Shown here in pieces: positions 34,661 to 45,476 of a stretch of 54,463 nt of DNA. Position numbers and translations under genes: made by a program. Every line of letters starts with the position of its first letter. The first letter of the stretch is position 1. The notes below the pieces were generated by a model. That model had not been told where the DNA came from. It searched no databases and saw only the letters and a list, made by a program, of their open reading frames with translations. The stretch is from Stenocarpella maydis (taxonomy: Eukaryota > Ascomycota > Sordariomycetes > Diaporthales > Diaporthaceae): the NCBI GenBank assembly GCA_002270565.1, contig NQMI01000214.1, forward strand, positions 1-54,463, given 5' to 3'.

Positions 34661-36005
34661 TCACTCAATCGTCCATTCTGTTGTACCACCGGGATCAACA
34701 GAGTCATCGAGAGCCCATGCAATAGCGCCGAAGAGGTGGAACATAAAACGTTCTGCCGACTTCAACCCATCCAAGCCGCGGAAGGTATGCGGCATTGCAG
34801 AGAAGACCCACACCCGCGTTGGGATACTATCGAGGAAGTCAGCTCCTTGCATCTATTTGACGGGTCAAGTCAGATGGTTACTGACCCAGCGTCCTCCAGA
34901 TGTCTCGCATACACCAGCCCTTGGTCCCTCAAAGGGTCTCCGCCTGCGACCAGAAATGCCACCTTCGGGAAACCCTCCGAAGCGAGGGGGCGCATGATTC
35001 CGGGATTCAATGCCTCAGAGAAAACATCCTCGGCCCTGAGAAGACTAGCGAACCACTCCAGCTTATCGGTGGATAGCCCGGAAGCAGTGGAACACTGTGT
35101 AGTAGACACGACAGACTCGTCGAGAAAATTGGAGTTTTCAAAAGCACGCGGATGAGCCAACCAGGGGATCGTGAGAACCTGGCCCTTTATTCGTGATGGT
35201 CTGCCCTGCTGGCGTGCTTCGATGACTTTGCGTCGCACCAGCGACGCTGCCAGTCCGCTGCCCGCGGATTGTCCCCCGACTGCTATGTTTGCAGGGTCAA
35301 CGCGGATCTCTGAGCAGTGTGTTTGAATCCACTCGAAGGCATCAGAGACATCATTATGTGGTATAGGGAAGGAAACTTCGTTCGTATGGCGGTACTCCGG
35401 ATGCACGACGACGATGCCAAGCTTCACCGCAATGGCCGCGCAGATATACGCCTCAGTATCGAGCGAGCCGTTGAGGAAACCGCCGCCGTGGAGGTGAATG
35501 AAAGTTGGACATGGAGCGCCAATCACGGATCTACCATCGTTGTCTGATGCCGATCCAAATTTTGACGAGGGGTAGTAACACCGTAGAGGAATGGTGTTGC
35601 CATCCCGTGCTGTTACCAGGTGATCATGAGTGAAACTTCAAAGCCAGAGTCAGCACATGTTTTCTCAATCCTGTTTGTGGAGAAAAAGAAGCATTTTATG
35701 GGTAGATCAGGACGGAGAGCTGTTTGCTCTTGACTGCCACTAGATGTATAATCCAAGGGGTAGGACCCGGGGAGCGGGGAGGGCAAGAATAACTCTAGGA
35801 GTCGTTACAATTTACCCAACAAGTCATGCTCTATGAGTTTCTGGGCAGACCACTTGGATCGGTTGGTATTTGCGGCATTGCGCAACTTTGTCAGAGATTC
35901 TTTGTCATTCGGTGGTATGGATGGGGTGACTGCTGCCGGTTGAGGATGTGAACGAGTATATTCGAGCCACTCGGGGGTGATGTTGGCAAAGTGACGGAAG
36001 TCCAT
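34661..36005 (-). CDS. alpha/beta hydrolase fold-3 esterase (HSL family)
   Basis: Three exons (36005-35809, 35635-34886, 34826-34661) sum to 1113 nt, 370 codons plus stop. The N-terminal cap reads MDFRHFANITPEWLEYTRSH. The core contains the oxyanion-hole motif HGGG (115-118), the nucleophile elbow GQSAG (Ser189), an acid region AGGDPLRDQGL and the catalytic His in SAMPHTF. The last join was chosen because it gives DAGIPTRVWVFSAMPHTF, the usual strand order; the nearer AG would break the frame. These are cytosolic carboxylesterases or lactone/ester hydrolases. A candidate operator lies 99 bp upstream, so co-regulation with the monooxygenase is expected, fitting a role in opening its ester or lactone product. 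An earlier in-frame ATG lies at 36026. Confidence 0.87.
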
Positions 36006-36104
36006 GGCATGCATAGGAAGGACCAATATTCCCCAGCGTGATTTGGCTAGTTGTTGGTCGGGCCGAACTGCCCAGTGAGTCTCGGTAATCTTATACCTGT
36101 ACTG

Positions 36105-36120
36105 GGGACATTGATGTCCG
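36105..36120. promoter_or_regulatory. candidate cluster operator
   Basis: GGGACATTGATGTCCG matches the cluster motif at 15 of 16 positions. It lies 99 bp before the hydrolase start codon, between the hydrolase and the end of the cyclase-family gene. Confidence 0.75.
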
Positions 36121-36639
36121 GGGGAGTTATCGCACTTATGAGCAAGATACAGGTGGCCACACCTAGAAAGAAAAAAGTGGTAATATCCGCGTAATGTATG
36201 AGGGTTTCTATAGTAATTTTCTCCTCAAGGTAGCCCTATGTTTTATTGTTCACATACCGAGAAGAATGATATGATGTGTAATTAGTAGGAAGATGAAGCC
36301 ACAAGGCGATAGTGACAAGGAGACGCCGTTCAGGAATCACGGCTTAAGGTACGCATACAGATGAACAGACCTTTTTCACTGAACGGGTTATTTTATTCTG
36401 GCCGAGTATGAGAAAATGAAACTGATATCGTGGCTACTACCCAAGGCTCGGTTTTAAAGATCTGGACTGGACCAAGAATTGTATAAACTTTCGAATTGAG
36501 AGCGATGATTTAAAGCAACATAGTATTGCAGTGGACGTAGTAACAAGCAGTCGGTTCGTAGAATGGCATGTTGGATTCCAGGTGTAGAATTGAGACCTAA
36601 ACGTCATCACCCGCAGGTGTGAAGCGGTTTGCCTTGTAG

Positions 36640-37927
36640 CTACAATATGGCGATTGCATTGGGCGGGGACGCTACAGCTCCCGTATAGTTCAAAGGGGCA
36701 CTGGTGAAGAAGAAAGACCAGCTCCGGCGTTTTGCGCACAACTCAGCCAATGTATCCAAGTCAAATAGCTCTCCTATCGGTGTCCCCCACCCGGCGAGGA
36801 GGATCGGATGCAAGTGCCACGCAGGATCAACAGGGGCTACATAGCGAGACATGACTGGAATCAGCTTGGCCGGGACCAGAAGTTGGGTGTAAAGGATAGC
36901 TTACGCCGACATTCGAAGCCTGGTGAGTCAGAGGCCACCGCTGCGAACTGGCGGTCCCAAAGCCATTCGGTCGTCTCACGGCCCTGGGCAAGACCGACCC
37001 ACTCCTTCAGCACTGCGATCTCCTTCTTCTTCTCTAGAGTGAGACCCCTGTACGCCTCCACATACCCTGTTCTCAGGAACAGAACATCTCCCGGCCGGAA
37101 ATCCAGGTTTTCCATCTGGGCAATAGCCTGGATATCATCCAAGGCTATGCCATGCTTGGCAAACTTTTCGTACGAGATGTTATTCTCTCTGGCCCATGAG
37201 GCATAGTCGATCAAGACCCCACGCCCGGCAATACCTTTTTCGGTCCAGGCTGTTTTAGGCATCAGCATGGTGGCGTATCTAATACGACATGGATGTGAAA
37301 TACTCACGCTGAAGGCTGTTCGGATCGGTTGAGGGACTTTCGTGAATTTCATCCTGTGTGATGCTGTGGAACGATGAGCACTGCATCTAGCCAAAATATG
37401 GCCTGGCAATCAGAGGACGGCTGCTTACCCGTTGTAGAACTTCTTTTGTTGCTGATACGCGAAGTGCCGAGTACTATCCCACTGCGAGCTGCACTGTGTG
37501 TTGAATGTGATCTGGGACGAGCGTTGGTGGATCCGTTCAGAAACCTTGTATTGTGTTAGGAAATGGAACGCCGCCTTACCACATCGTCATTCACGACCAT
37601 CGGATCTTTCCTTATCACCTGCTGGGAAAGGCCAACTCTACCTAGCAGGGGAGGGTTGAAAAAGTCCAGTGGTAGGCTTTGAGAAAGAACCCAGTGTCAG
37701 TGTTATGCTCCTGATCGAGAATTTCCCGTTTACCGGACCTACTCGAGCCCAACTCTCTGTCCAGTTTTAATATCTGTCTTCACTGCGTTGAGAACCGCGT
37801 CCTCGGTGAGATAATTCAAGGACCCGAGCTTGTCGCCCTTGCCCCAGAGGCCCCATGCCGAGTTCGGTGGGTGGCTTGGGTCCAGAGGAAGATCACTGAG
37901 CTTTGGTAAGGGGTTTGGTGCTGCCAT
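36640..37927 (-). CDS. cyclase-family (kynurenine formamidase-like) metal-dependent hydrolase
   Basis: Six exons (37927-37743, 37676-37580, 37511-37429, 37363-37308, 37249-36905, 36854-36640) sum to 981 nt, 326 codons plus stop. The joined protein follows the fungal PF04199 pattern: PPNSAWGLWGKGDKLGSLNYL, LPLDFFNPPLLGR, VNDDVITFNTQCSSQWDSTR with the metal-ligand-like QWD and following His, FYNGITQDEI, GIAGRGVLIDYASWA, FRPGDVLFLRTGYVEAY, and AGWGTPIGELFDLDTLAE near the end. The family hydrolyses amides, lactones and cyclic imides. The gene faces away from the regulator gene and shares a perfect operator with it at 38205. Confidence 0.88.
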
Positions 37928-38204
37928 AGTCAGAATGTGTGTGGCTTGGGAGTCTGCGTATGAGAAGAGAGTGCGTAGTTACGTGACCGAACAGGTCTTG
38001 CAGCTGTCGTCGGTGCGAAGCTTACTGATTACACACACCATGTACATGTTGCAGCACTACCTAGCTACATCTTCATTGTCGTCGCTTCAAATCTAGGTGA
38101 TCGTCTAGCCAATAGCCCAATTGCTGGCTCGGTAATAGCATTTGCAAGGTATATCGGAGACGCATGATTAGCAATGTCCACTGGGCTCGGTGGCGGGAGG
38201 ACAT

Positions 38205-38220
38205 CGGACATTGATGTCCG
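38205..38220. promoter_or_regulatory. candidate cluster operator, perfect palindrome
   Basis: CGGACATTGATGTCCG has CGG and CCG triplets with exact inverted symmetry except for the two central bases. It lies 208 bp before the regulator start (38429) and 277 bp before the cyclase-family start (37927). If the regulator binds here it would also control its own expression. Confidence 0.8.
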
Positions 38221-38428
38221 AGGCCCCGGGTCCATCCTGGTGGAGTGGAAGAATGTACTTCCAGGAATGCGGGGGGCGATCCGGGGCAGCCTTGATTGCA
38301 TCTGGTAGAGGCATCGTGAAGGAGGATGCCGAGTCCAGGGGCTGCCAGTAGTGCTCGAGTGGGTAATGCTAGTAGCCCGAGGACCACGAAACATACGATT
38401 ATCGTAAGGTCATCGTAATAGAGGCACC

Positions 38429-40928
38429 ATGATGGACGAAATTGTGTCTGCTTCCGTATCTTCGAATCCTTTGAAACGAACACGACAGCAAGCCCCTGGT
38501 AGCGCCCGGCCGGGCAACAAGCGCTCCAGAGATGGTTCGTCACAAAGCGGAGAGCCGACGTGCAAGACGTGCACCCAATGCCGCATCAAGAAAACGAAGT
38601 GTACAGGCGGACAAACCTGTTCATCATGTCTATCAAGCGGCATCGAGTGTGTCTACCCCCAGGACACGCGGCGTTTAACCCGGCCATCTGCGGACCGTCT
38701 GCAAGAGCTCGAGCAACGCATCGAAGACATCTGGCAGCACATCCAAGCCGCCACTACAACTAGTTGTACTCCTGTGGTTCCTCCTATACAGCCACGGCCT
38801 GCCAACTTCTCGCTACCTGAGGTCCCAGTCGATGGTAGCCTTGGTTTTGATACCGCCCAGCCCCTTTCACCACAATCTGTTGGCGCTTCATCCGTCCGTT
38901 GCCCCCAATTCCCCTTTCACTCGCACACGTACGGATCGGCCAGCGGAGCTAGCGGAGCCTTCTCGGGTCTCGGCCGGATAACCTCGGCCGGTACACGGGT
39001 TGGCGACACGGGTGGTGCCGGCCCAGATGCTCCAGCAGTGCAACCAAATAACGACCTTGAAGAGGGGCCTGGTACACCAGCGCGCTCAGCCCTCTCTCCC
39101 CGTGAGGCAAGGATTGCGGGGCTGGCTGTCGCGCAGGATGGAGGTGTCTCTGTCCATGGGGCGAGCAGCCTCCTTCACCACGGCAACCAGGTGCCCGAGA
39201 GGTTACGGGCTGCTCGAAAACCAGATCAACAGCTCAGGAATTCCGAGTCCAAGGCCCGCCTCATGAGCTACGCAGCTATACAAAGACAGCGAGAGAGCAT
39301 ACACTATCGGTCCCCGCCAGCAACGATGGATCTCGACGGCGTCGACATCGAGCTTGCGAGGCACCTGCTGGACCTGCATTGGAATCGCCAGCACTACGCG
39401 TACCTCTTGACATATCGCCCTGCTATCATGGATTCGTTGTCGAGCGGTGGGAGGTGGTGCAACAAGCTGCTCCTGAACGCCATGTACTACACCAGCTGTC
39501 TGTATAGCGACAGGGAGTGCCTGAGGACAATCCCGGGCGACACCCAGAGCGCCGGGGACAGGTTCTACCACAGATTCAGGACACTCTTGGCAGATGAGAT
39601 CGTGAATCCAAGCATACCCTCAGCGGCCGCATTGCTGCTGGTCGGGGCCGCGTTGGTATCCCAAGGGCGCCAGTCCGCGGGCTGGACCCTCTGCGGCACT
39701 GCATACAGGATGATTATTGACCTGGGATGCCATCTCACAGTGGACCCTGAGGTCCAGCAACGCGGCCGCGATCTGCAAACCGACATCGAACTCGAGTGGC
39801 GGAGACGTATCTATTGGGGGGCAATGATTACCGATGCAACGCAGAGCCTCTATCTTGGTCGTCAGATGACGATGCGTCCGAACGAGGGCAGAGTACCACT
39901 GGTACTCCTGGACAAGTACGAGGAGCTGGAAGGGTGGACGCCCCTAATTGATGAGACTCAATCGTCCGAGGCGAACATGCTGCTGTTGAGTTATAGGCCG
40001 CATCCCGCATATGCCCTGTCAGCATTCACTGCCCTCGTCAAACTGGCGCTCATAGCATCTCGGATCACCCAGACGTTTTACAGCATCGATTGTGTGAGAC
40101 AGGCGCATGGGAATCTCTGGTCTATTAAGAGCGACGTCGAAGACGACTTGAGGAGTTGGCAAGCCAACTTGCCCTCACACTTGAGATTTGACCCGGCGAA
40201 GGGCGATGCTGCCCCGCCACCGCACCAGATCACCCCACAGTAAGTGAAAAACGTGCCCTCAGCTGAAAGCACATCAGCTGAACCATCCTTTGCTATATAG
40301 TACTACTTATCACGTGCTCAACATCCTGCTGCAGCGCCCTTTTCTCGACGGGGGCTACCTTCAGGAGGGGATCAGTGAGTCCAATAAAAAACGCAACGAA
40401 GAGAGCTGCGCCGACAGTGCTCTCGCCATTTGGAGATTGGTCGGTGCCTACCGAGATACGTTCACACTGCGACGGGCTCCCTTCCTCCTCTCATACGCCG
40501 TTTATTCATCGGTTGTGGTCATGCTCCGTCGTAGCAAAATCGAGCCCGAGAGGTTCAAGGGGCCTATTGCCTTCTTCCTCACAGCGCTGTCTGAGTTGCA
40601 ACGAGGTTGCAACTTTGGCTTGAGAAAGCCCGTCTCCATCATCAGAGATATGCTTAACGAGCTGGGCGAGGTAGACCCCACTCACTTGCCGCACTATCCT
40701 GAAAACGAACGTGCTCTAGCATCAATGATGCAGACGTACGCGTCCGACCTTACTGCACAAGAACCGACAGGTGGCCAGACGCCTTCTGGTGCTGGGTACC
40801 CTTTCACAGTGTTTGAGCCTTCACCGCAAGGGTTTCTCGATTTACTGGATGACCAGGAACAGACGATCACCAATGATATGCTCTATGGACTGTTTTCACA
40901 ACCGTCGGGGGATTTTGTGGGCGGCTGA
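38429..40928 (+). CDS. Zn2Cys6 binuclear-cluster transcription factor, probable cluster regulator
   Basis: Two exons (38429-40239, 40301-40928) sum to 2439 nt, 812 codons plus stop, with a 61-nt intron. The zinc cluster is complete: Cys48-x2-Cys51-x6-Cys58-x5-Cys64-x2-Cys67-x6-Cys74, preceded by basic KRTRQQAP and KKTK residues. A linker and short coiled coil follow (RLQELEQRIEDIWQHIQ), the part that sets the spacing between CGG triplets in this class. The middle region carries the fungal-specific regulatory domain (LLDLHWNRQHYAYLLTYRPA, RIYWGAMITDATQSLYLGRQ). Zinc-cluster dimers bind inverted CGG triplets at a protein-specific spacing, as Put3 does at CGG-N10-CCG. The matching sites across this cluster make it the obvious candidate binder. 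Its 3' end is 40 bp from that of the EthD-like gene on the other strand. Confidence 0.92.
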
Positions 40929-40968
40929 TCGCCCCATCGGTCCCGGCGCTTGGTGCATTTATGGCTCT

Positions 40969-41607
40969 TCAAGCACCATCGGTTTCCACCAGCTTCCAAG
41001 TGCGCCTGACATTCGGCTTCGCGGCTTGCTGCCGGATCCTCAAAGTCCAATCAGTGGCACTGGCTTTCCACTCCGGCCCTCCCAGCCCGTTCTCTTCGTC
41101 ATAAAAGTTGACGCCATAGAAGCTCGCTGTCTCGACCTCTCCATAGGCTTTCTCGAGCTTGTAACGACGCATCAACTGCCAACCAGGCACAGCTCCCAGC
41201 TTGTGGACATGTTCCTGGTCATACCAGTTGTGGTAATCTGCCTCGCACTCTGCCTTTGGTGTGGATCCGTTGATCACTATCTCTGTTCCCAGCGGAGGAC
41301 TCGGAGGGACGTGAGGGTCCGTGGCGGGGTGGCCGTTGATATATGAGACCAGTACCCAGGATACCGATTTCAGACTTGTCCTGAACCTTTCCCGGTCTTT
41401 CTCGTATAATGATGCGTCGTTAACTAGAGGTGAGATGTCACCTAGGAAATAGATAGTGTTGTACTCGGGCGACTTGTCGTCTGTGCGGGTCAGTCGATAG
41501 ATTGCATCGACTCCCGCGCTGACGTCGGAAGGCTGCAATGCTTCACGACTCGGCGTCTGGCCATCCAACGGATGGACCAGGCGCATCAGAAGCCCTTGGG
41601 TCGGCAT
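40969..41607 (-). CDS. EthD-like dimeric alpha/beta-barrel protein
   Basis: An intronless frame of 212 codons from ATG at 41607 (MPTQGLLMRLVHPLDG). The frame stays open upstream to 41838, with another ATG at 41790, but the first 77 residues of the long version look non-coding and would run up to the operator. The start at 41607 gives the spacing to the operator seen at other genes (231 bp). The C-terminal half has the EthD-type pattern: CEADYHNWYDQEHVHKLGAV, PGWQLMRRYKL, ASFYGVNFYDEENGLGGPEW. Related small barrels act in breakdown of aromatics, ethers and polyketides as isomerases, cyclases or decarboxylases. The N-terminal half probably forms a second, diverged barrel. Confidence 0.75.
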   Translation of the reverse strand: MPTQGLLMRLVHPLDGQTPSREALQPSDVSAGVDAIYRLTRTDDKSPEYNTIYFLGDISPLVNDASLYEKDRERFRTSLKSVSWVLVSYINGHPATDPHVPPSPPLGTEIVINGSTPKAECEADYHNWYDQEHVHKLGAVPGWQLMRRYKLEKAYGEVETASFYGVNFYDEENGLGGPEWKASATDWTLRIRQQAAKPNVRRTWKLVETDGA

Positions 41608-41838
41608 TTCTATCGTTGTACAATGACAAACTTCGCCGTTTGTAAACGAGAACAGGAAGGTACCAAAACCTTGACCAAGCAGCAGGTAAGGTAGATAGTC
41701 CTGGCACACGCGCAGCGTAATAAAGCCGGGGGACACACTGCATGTCAAGATATACCAACGTGCATAAGCTCTTGAACTGGCAGTGTCCATGTTTGTGAAT
41801 GGTGGGCGAGATGCCCGTGAGATAGGGGTCTGCCACAT

Positions 41839-41854
41839 CGGACATTGATGTCCG
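41839..41854. promoter_or_regulatory. candidate cluster operator, perfect palindrome
   Basis: CGGACATTGATGTCCG, identical to the copy at 38205, including the preceding CAT. It lies between the divergent EthD-like and monooxygenase genes, 231 and 237 bp from their start codons. Confidence 0.8.
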
Positions 41855-42091
41855 CACTGTACCTAGTCTCCATCGCTGCTCTAATGCATGGCCGCATGTA
41901 TGCATATTGTCGGAGAAAGGTGCTATTAAGATGGCAACGGAGTTTAAGAACTAGCACCTATGGGAGGCTTTAAGCGACTCCATATCCGGGCTGAAAATTA
42001 CGAAGATTGCTTTGTACAGTTTTGAACTGACACCTTCGACTCCTCGATATCCCATCCTATGACCTAGGTACTCACGCCCTTAGACTACACA

Positions 42092-44189
42092 ATGGCACCG
42101 TCTGCTATTCCCATGGAGCCTGTCATCGAGGCCTTCGAGCCGAGCAAGGTGAAGTTAAAGACAGCCCACCAGACGATACCCACAGTCGACCCAAACTACA
42201 AAATCGTGGAAGAGCCGATCGGCACACGTCGGCCTTTGAGGGTTGTGTGCATGGGGGCTGGCTACAGCGGCCTGATGATGGCAATCATCTTCAATGAGCG
42301 CATGCGTCACTCGAATGCCACCCTTCAGATCTACGAGAGGAACGAGGATATTGGGGGGACGTGGCTCGAGAATAGGTATCCCGGCTGTCGATGCGATATT
42401 CCTGCGTACGTGGATCCCCTCATTTACCACAAGGCCATACGGACAACTTGAACGCTAACACATAGGCCGCAGACACAACTACGCGTATAGTTTCTGCCCT
42501 AATCCGGAGTGGCCTGGCTACTATGCAACATCCCGGCAGATCTTCGATTACATGAAAGATGTTGAGAGGAAGTATGAGTGTGCCAAATACATAAAACTGA
42601 AACATTCCATACAATCTGCCATCTGGGACGAGGTCAAGGGAAAGTGGCAGCTCAAAGTGAGAGACAGTAGTGGGGTTGAGTTCTCGGACGAAGCCGATGT
42701 GTTCATCAACGCGGGAGGTGTCTTGAAGTGAGTCTACACCCCTCACCAAACTGATGTGCAGTTGATTGATCGTGCTAGCAACTGGAAATGGCCGGCAGTC
42801 GAGGGCCTGCAGAGTTTCCAGGGCAAGTTGTGCCACTCGGCCAGGTGGGATGACTCGTACGACTTCACAGGCAAGCGAGTCGCCGTTATTGGCATTGGTT
42901 CCTCAGGTATCCAGATTGTACCGCAGCTTGCCAAGGGTATGTCACTCCTTTAATGCATACCAACAGACGACGTGAGGGGGCGCTAATGACAAGACAGTCT
43001 GTAAGAGTATGGATGTCCACGTCCGTACGCAGACATGGATTAGCCCTGCTCCAGGTATCAACGAGCCGACGGCCAACGATCCCGAGATGGACGACGACTA
43101 CAACTTCACCGAGAAGACACTAAAGGAGTTCCAAGACCCAGAGGCTTTGCGCCAATACCGGATCGCAATCATGGACCGCCGGATCCAGAACTTCCAACGG
43201 GCAATGGCCGACTCGGAAATCCAGCTCAAGGCTCAGGAGATGTTCCGAAAATCAATGACGGAACGACTGGGCGACAGCCCTAAGGGGAAGAGGGCTGCTG
43301 AGATGCTGCTGCCCACATTCCCTGTCGGCTGTCGCCGGCAGACGCCAGGCCCGGGTTTCCTCGAGGCCCTTTTGCAGGACAATGTCGAGATGGTCTGGGA
43401 CAGCATCCAGACAGTGACGCCAGAGGGTATCAAATTCAAGACCGGCGAGGAAGCAGAGTACGATGTCATTGTGTGTGCAACGGGCTTCGATACGACCTTC
43501 AAGCCTGCGTTCCCCATCGTCGGCAGAAACGGGGTCAACCTCGCTGAGAAATGGAGTTTGGATCGGCCCAAGGCGTACTTTGGTATTTGTGTTCCTGACA
43601 TGCCTAACTATTTCAGTAAGTCGGTCCAATTGGGCGCTGTCTTTTTTTTTCCTCATTTTCTTCTTTTTTTTTTTTTTTCGAAAAGAAATTTCTCTGGATT
43701 CAGCTCACATGGCCTCTAGGTTTTATCGGCCCTAATTCACCCATCTCCAATGGGTCCCTTGTGCTTGGTATCCAGGCTGTCGGCATCTACGTGTACAAGT
43801 GGCTCACCAAGCTGCAAACGGAGGGCTATCACTCCTTCGACGTAAGGTCTGACGTCAACGAGGAGTACAACCAGCACATGCAGCAGTACCTGGATCGGAC
43901 CGTGTGGACACGGGGCTGCCGCAGCTGGTACAAGCGCGGCACCGTCGACGGGCCAGTTGTCGCCATATATGGCGGGACCAGCTTCCACTTCATGGAGGCC
44001 ATCAAGAACCCCCGCTGGGAAGACTTCAACCTGAAGAGGTTGCCCGGAGTGCCTTCACAGAACCGCTTTGCCTACCTCGGCAACGGATTCAGCCTTGCGG
44101 AGACCAAAAATAAGTCAGTTGGCGCCACCCAGACGCTCGACTTTGACGAGTACTGGGACTTGTTCAATCTCCCCGAGATACACATTTGA
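42092..44189 (+). CDS. Baeyer-Villiger flavin monooxygenase (type I)
   Basis: Five exons (42092-42405, 42473-42727, 42779-42936, 42998-43615, 43720-44189) sum to 1815 nt, 604 codons plus stop. The FAD-binding GAGYSG (55-60) and the NADPH-binding GIGSSG (228-233) flank the type I Baeyer-Villiger fingerprint F-x-G-x3-H-x3-W-D, present as FQGKLCHSARWD at 203-214. Other expected blocks are [28 protein letters not shown]-like VHVRTQTWISPAPG, and VCATGFDTTFKP. The N-terminal extension before the first Rossmann fold is about 50 residues, as in fungal ketone and steroid monooxygenase relatives. The enzyme should insert oxygen next to a ketone to give an ester or lactone, using NADPH and O2. The fourth intron contains long T runs. 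It is the central oxidative enzyme of the cluster. Confidence 0.94.
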
Positions 44190-44612
44190 GCTCATCCTGT
44201 CGAACTGGGCGTGTTCTCCCTTCCAGCTGCGGGGCAGCTCACAGTGTGACATGGGCAACGACGGTGATGTAATATCTTGCCACACGAGCCCATTGCAATT
44301 AAGAGCCGTGAGCGAGTTTGGGGTGCGTTTTCCGATGCGTTACTATTTTGAATCCGCCGAAGGCCATTAGTTTTCTCTCTCAACAGACGGGATACTCCGA
44401 TTGTGTCAGGGCTCAGATCCATAAGGATTCGCGGATACCTCGGGCCATGAGCTCAGGCAGAGGTAAATACAGTTGTCTTGAGCCATCCCCGTTGAATCTC
44501 TGTACAAGCCATCTTCTCTGAAATTTGATATCCTTCCATTCATCAGGGCCCAACCTGCAAAGTCCTCCCAAAAATAGGAGTTCCAGAATCTTTGGACTGG
44601 GCTCTCAGGTAG
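44190..44612. other. intergenic region
   Basis: 3' flank of the monooxygenase gene and of the kinase-like pseudogene. No supported feature. Confidence 0.6.
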
Positions 44613-45476
44613 TCAAGACTGCCCTTGCTCAGCGGACACAATATTCACCATAGCGGTATTGTAATCAATGAGAACAACGCGGGGTAGAGGTAGCCCGCCC
44701 GATACGGCTGTTGAGTTCGGGTTTGGGGCCAGCACGACATTGCGCCCGGCAAAGTCGGATTGATTGACTCCGAATTGCAACTGTCTCGCGAACCCATTCA
44801 TTGCCCTCGCCGAAATCTCGAGTCGAGATTCTTCAGGTTAACGGAAGGAATCCGGCCCCATTCCGATATCAGGATTATTTTGGGTGTGAATATGTCGGAT
44901 AGTCTTCCCGTTGAGCTGTTCTATGAGTATCAGTCGGACTGGCCTATCTATTGTAAGGTTTACCGTTGCTTTTAATTGGTAGACGGAACGTCCAAGATCC
45001 ATAGTACAATGATGCAGACAACCCCCAGGTGCCGTCTCCTCGGCTCTAAGGAGCTGCTCATAAGCTGCAGTCTCCTTGCTGTAGCCCTGGTCTGCCCAAT
45101 GCACAACATCTCGTGGTCCGCTGCCGAGTTCGGACTGGGAGCCGTAGTAAAGCGGATCATATATCTTCGCAATGGCTTGGAAGGGTTGTGCACCTCCGTT
45201 GTCCACCAAAGGGTGGATGATGCAACTGACGATTTGGGAGCCACGGGCTACCCCAACAGCAATGGGCGCTGGGACTACCAAGCGTGCGGTCTCAGGATTG
45301 ATAGGAGGCTCAGTCTCAAGCGGGGGCTTTCTCCACAACCACTTTACTCCGAGGAACGCTGCGAAGGTAGTCCGTAGGAAGGAATGGCTCTGCGTAGTCC
45401 TTTTCCCTTGAATGTTAAGCGAAACATGGAGACGGCGGTACATGACGGTCAGCGTCGAGGATGAGACCTGGTACAC
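44613..45476 (-). pseudogene. kinase-like protein pseudogene (frameshifts and in-frame stop)
   Basis: The minus strand encodes a family of fungal protein-kinase-like proteins I recall from many genomes: NPETARLVVPAPIAVGVARG, FQAIAKIYDPLYYG, WADQGYSKETAAYEQL, RPVRLILIEQLNG, then RLEISARAMNGFARQLQFGV, SDFAGRNVVLAP and PRVVLIDYNTAMV. Three lesions are visible. The expected YYGSWTF segment is present at 45006-44986 but in a different frame from both flanks, implying two compensating indels. An in-frame TAA at 44840-44838 then separates the C-terminal part, and the frame continues after it. The end at 44613 also looks short. The start is unknown because the N-terminal frame is open beyond 45476. 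It carries no cluster operator, so it is probably an inserted or decaying bystander. Confidence 0.72.
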
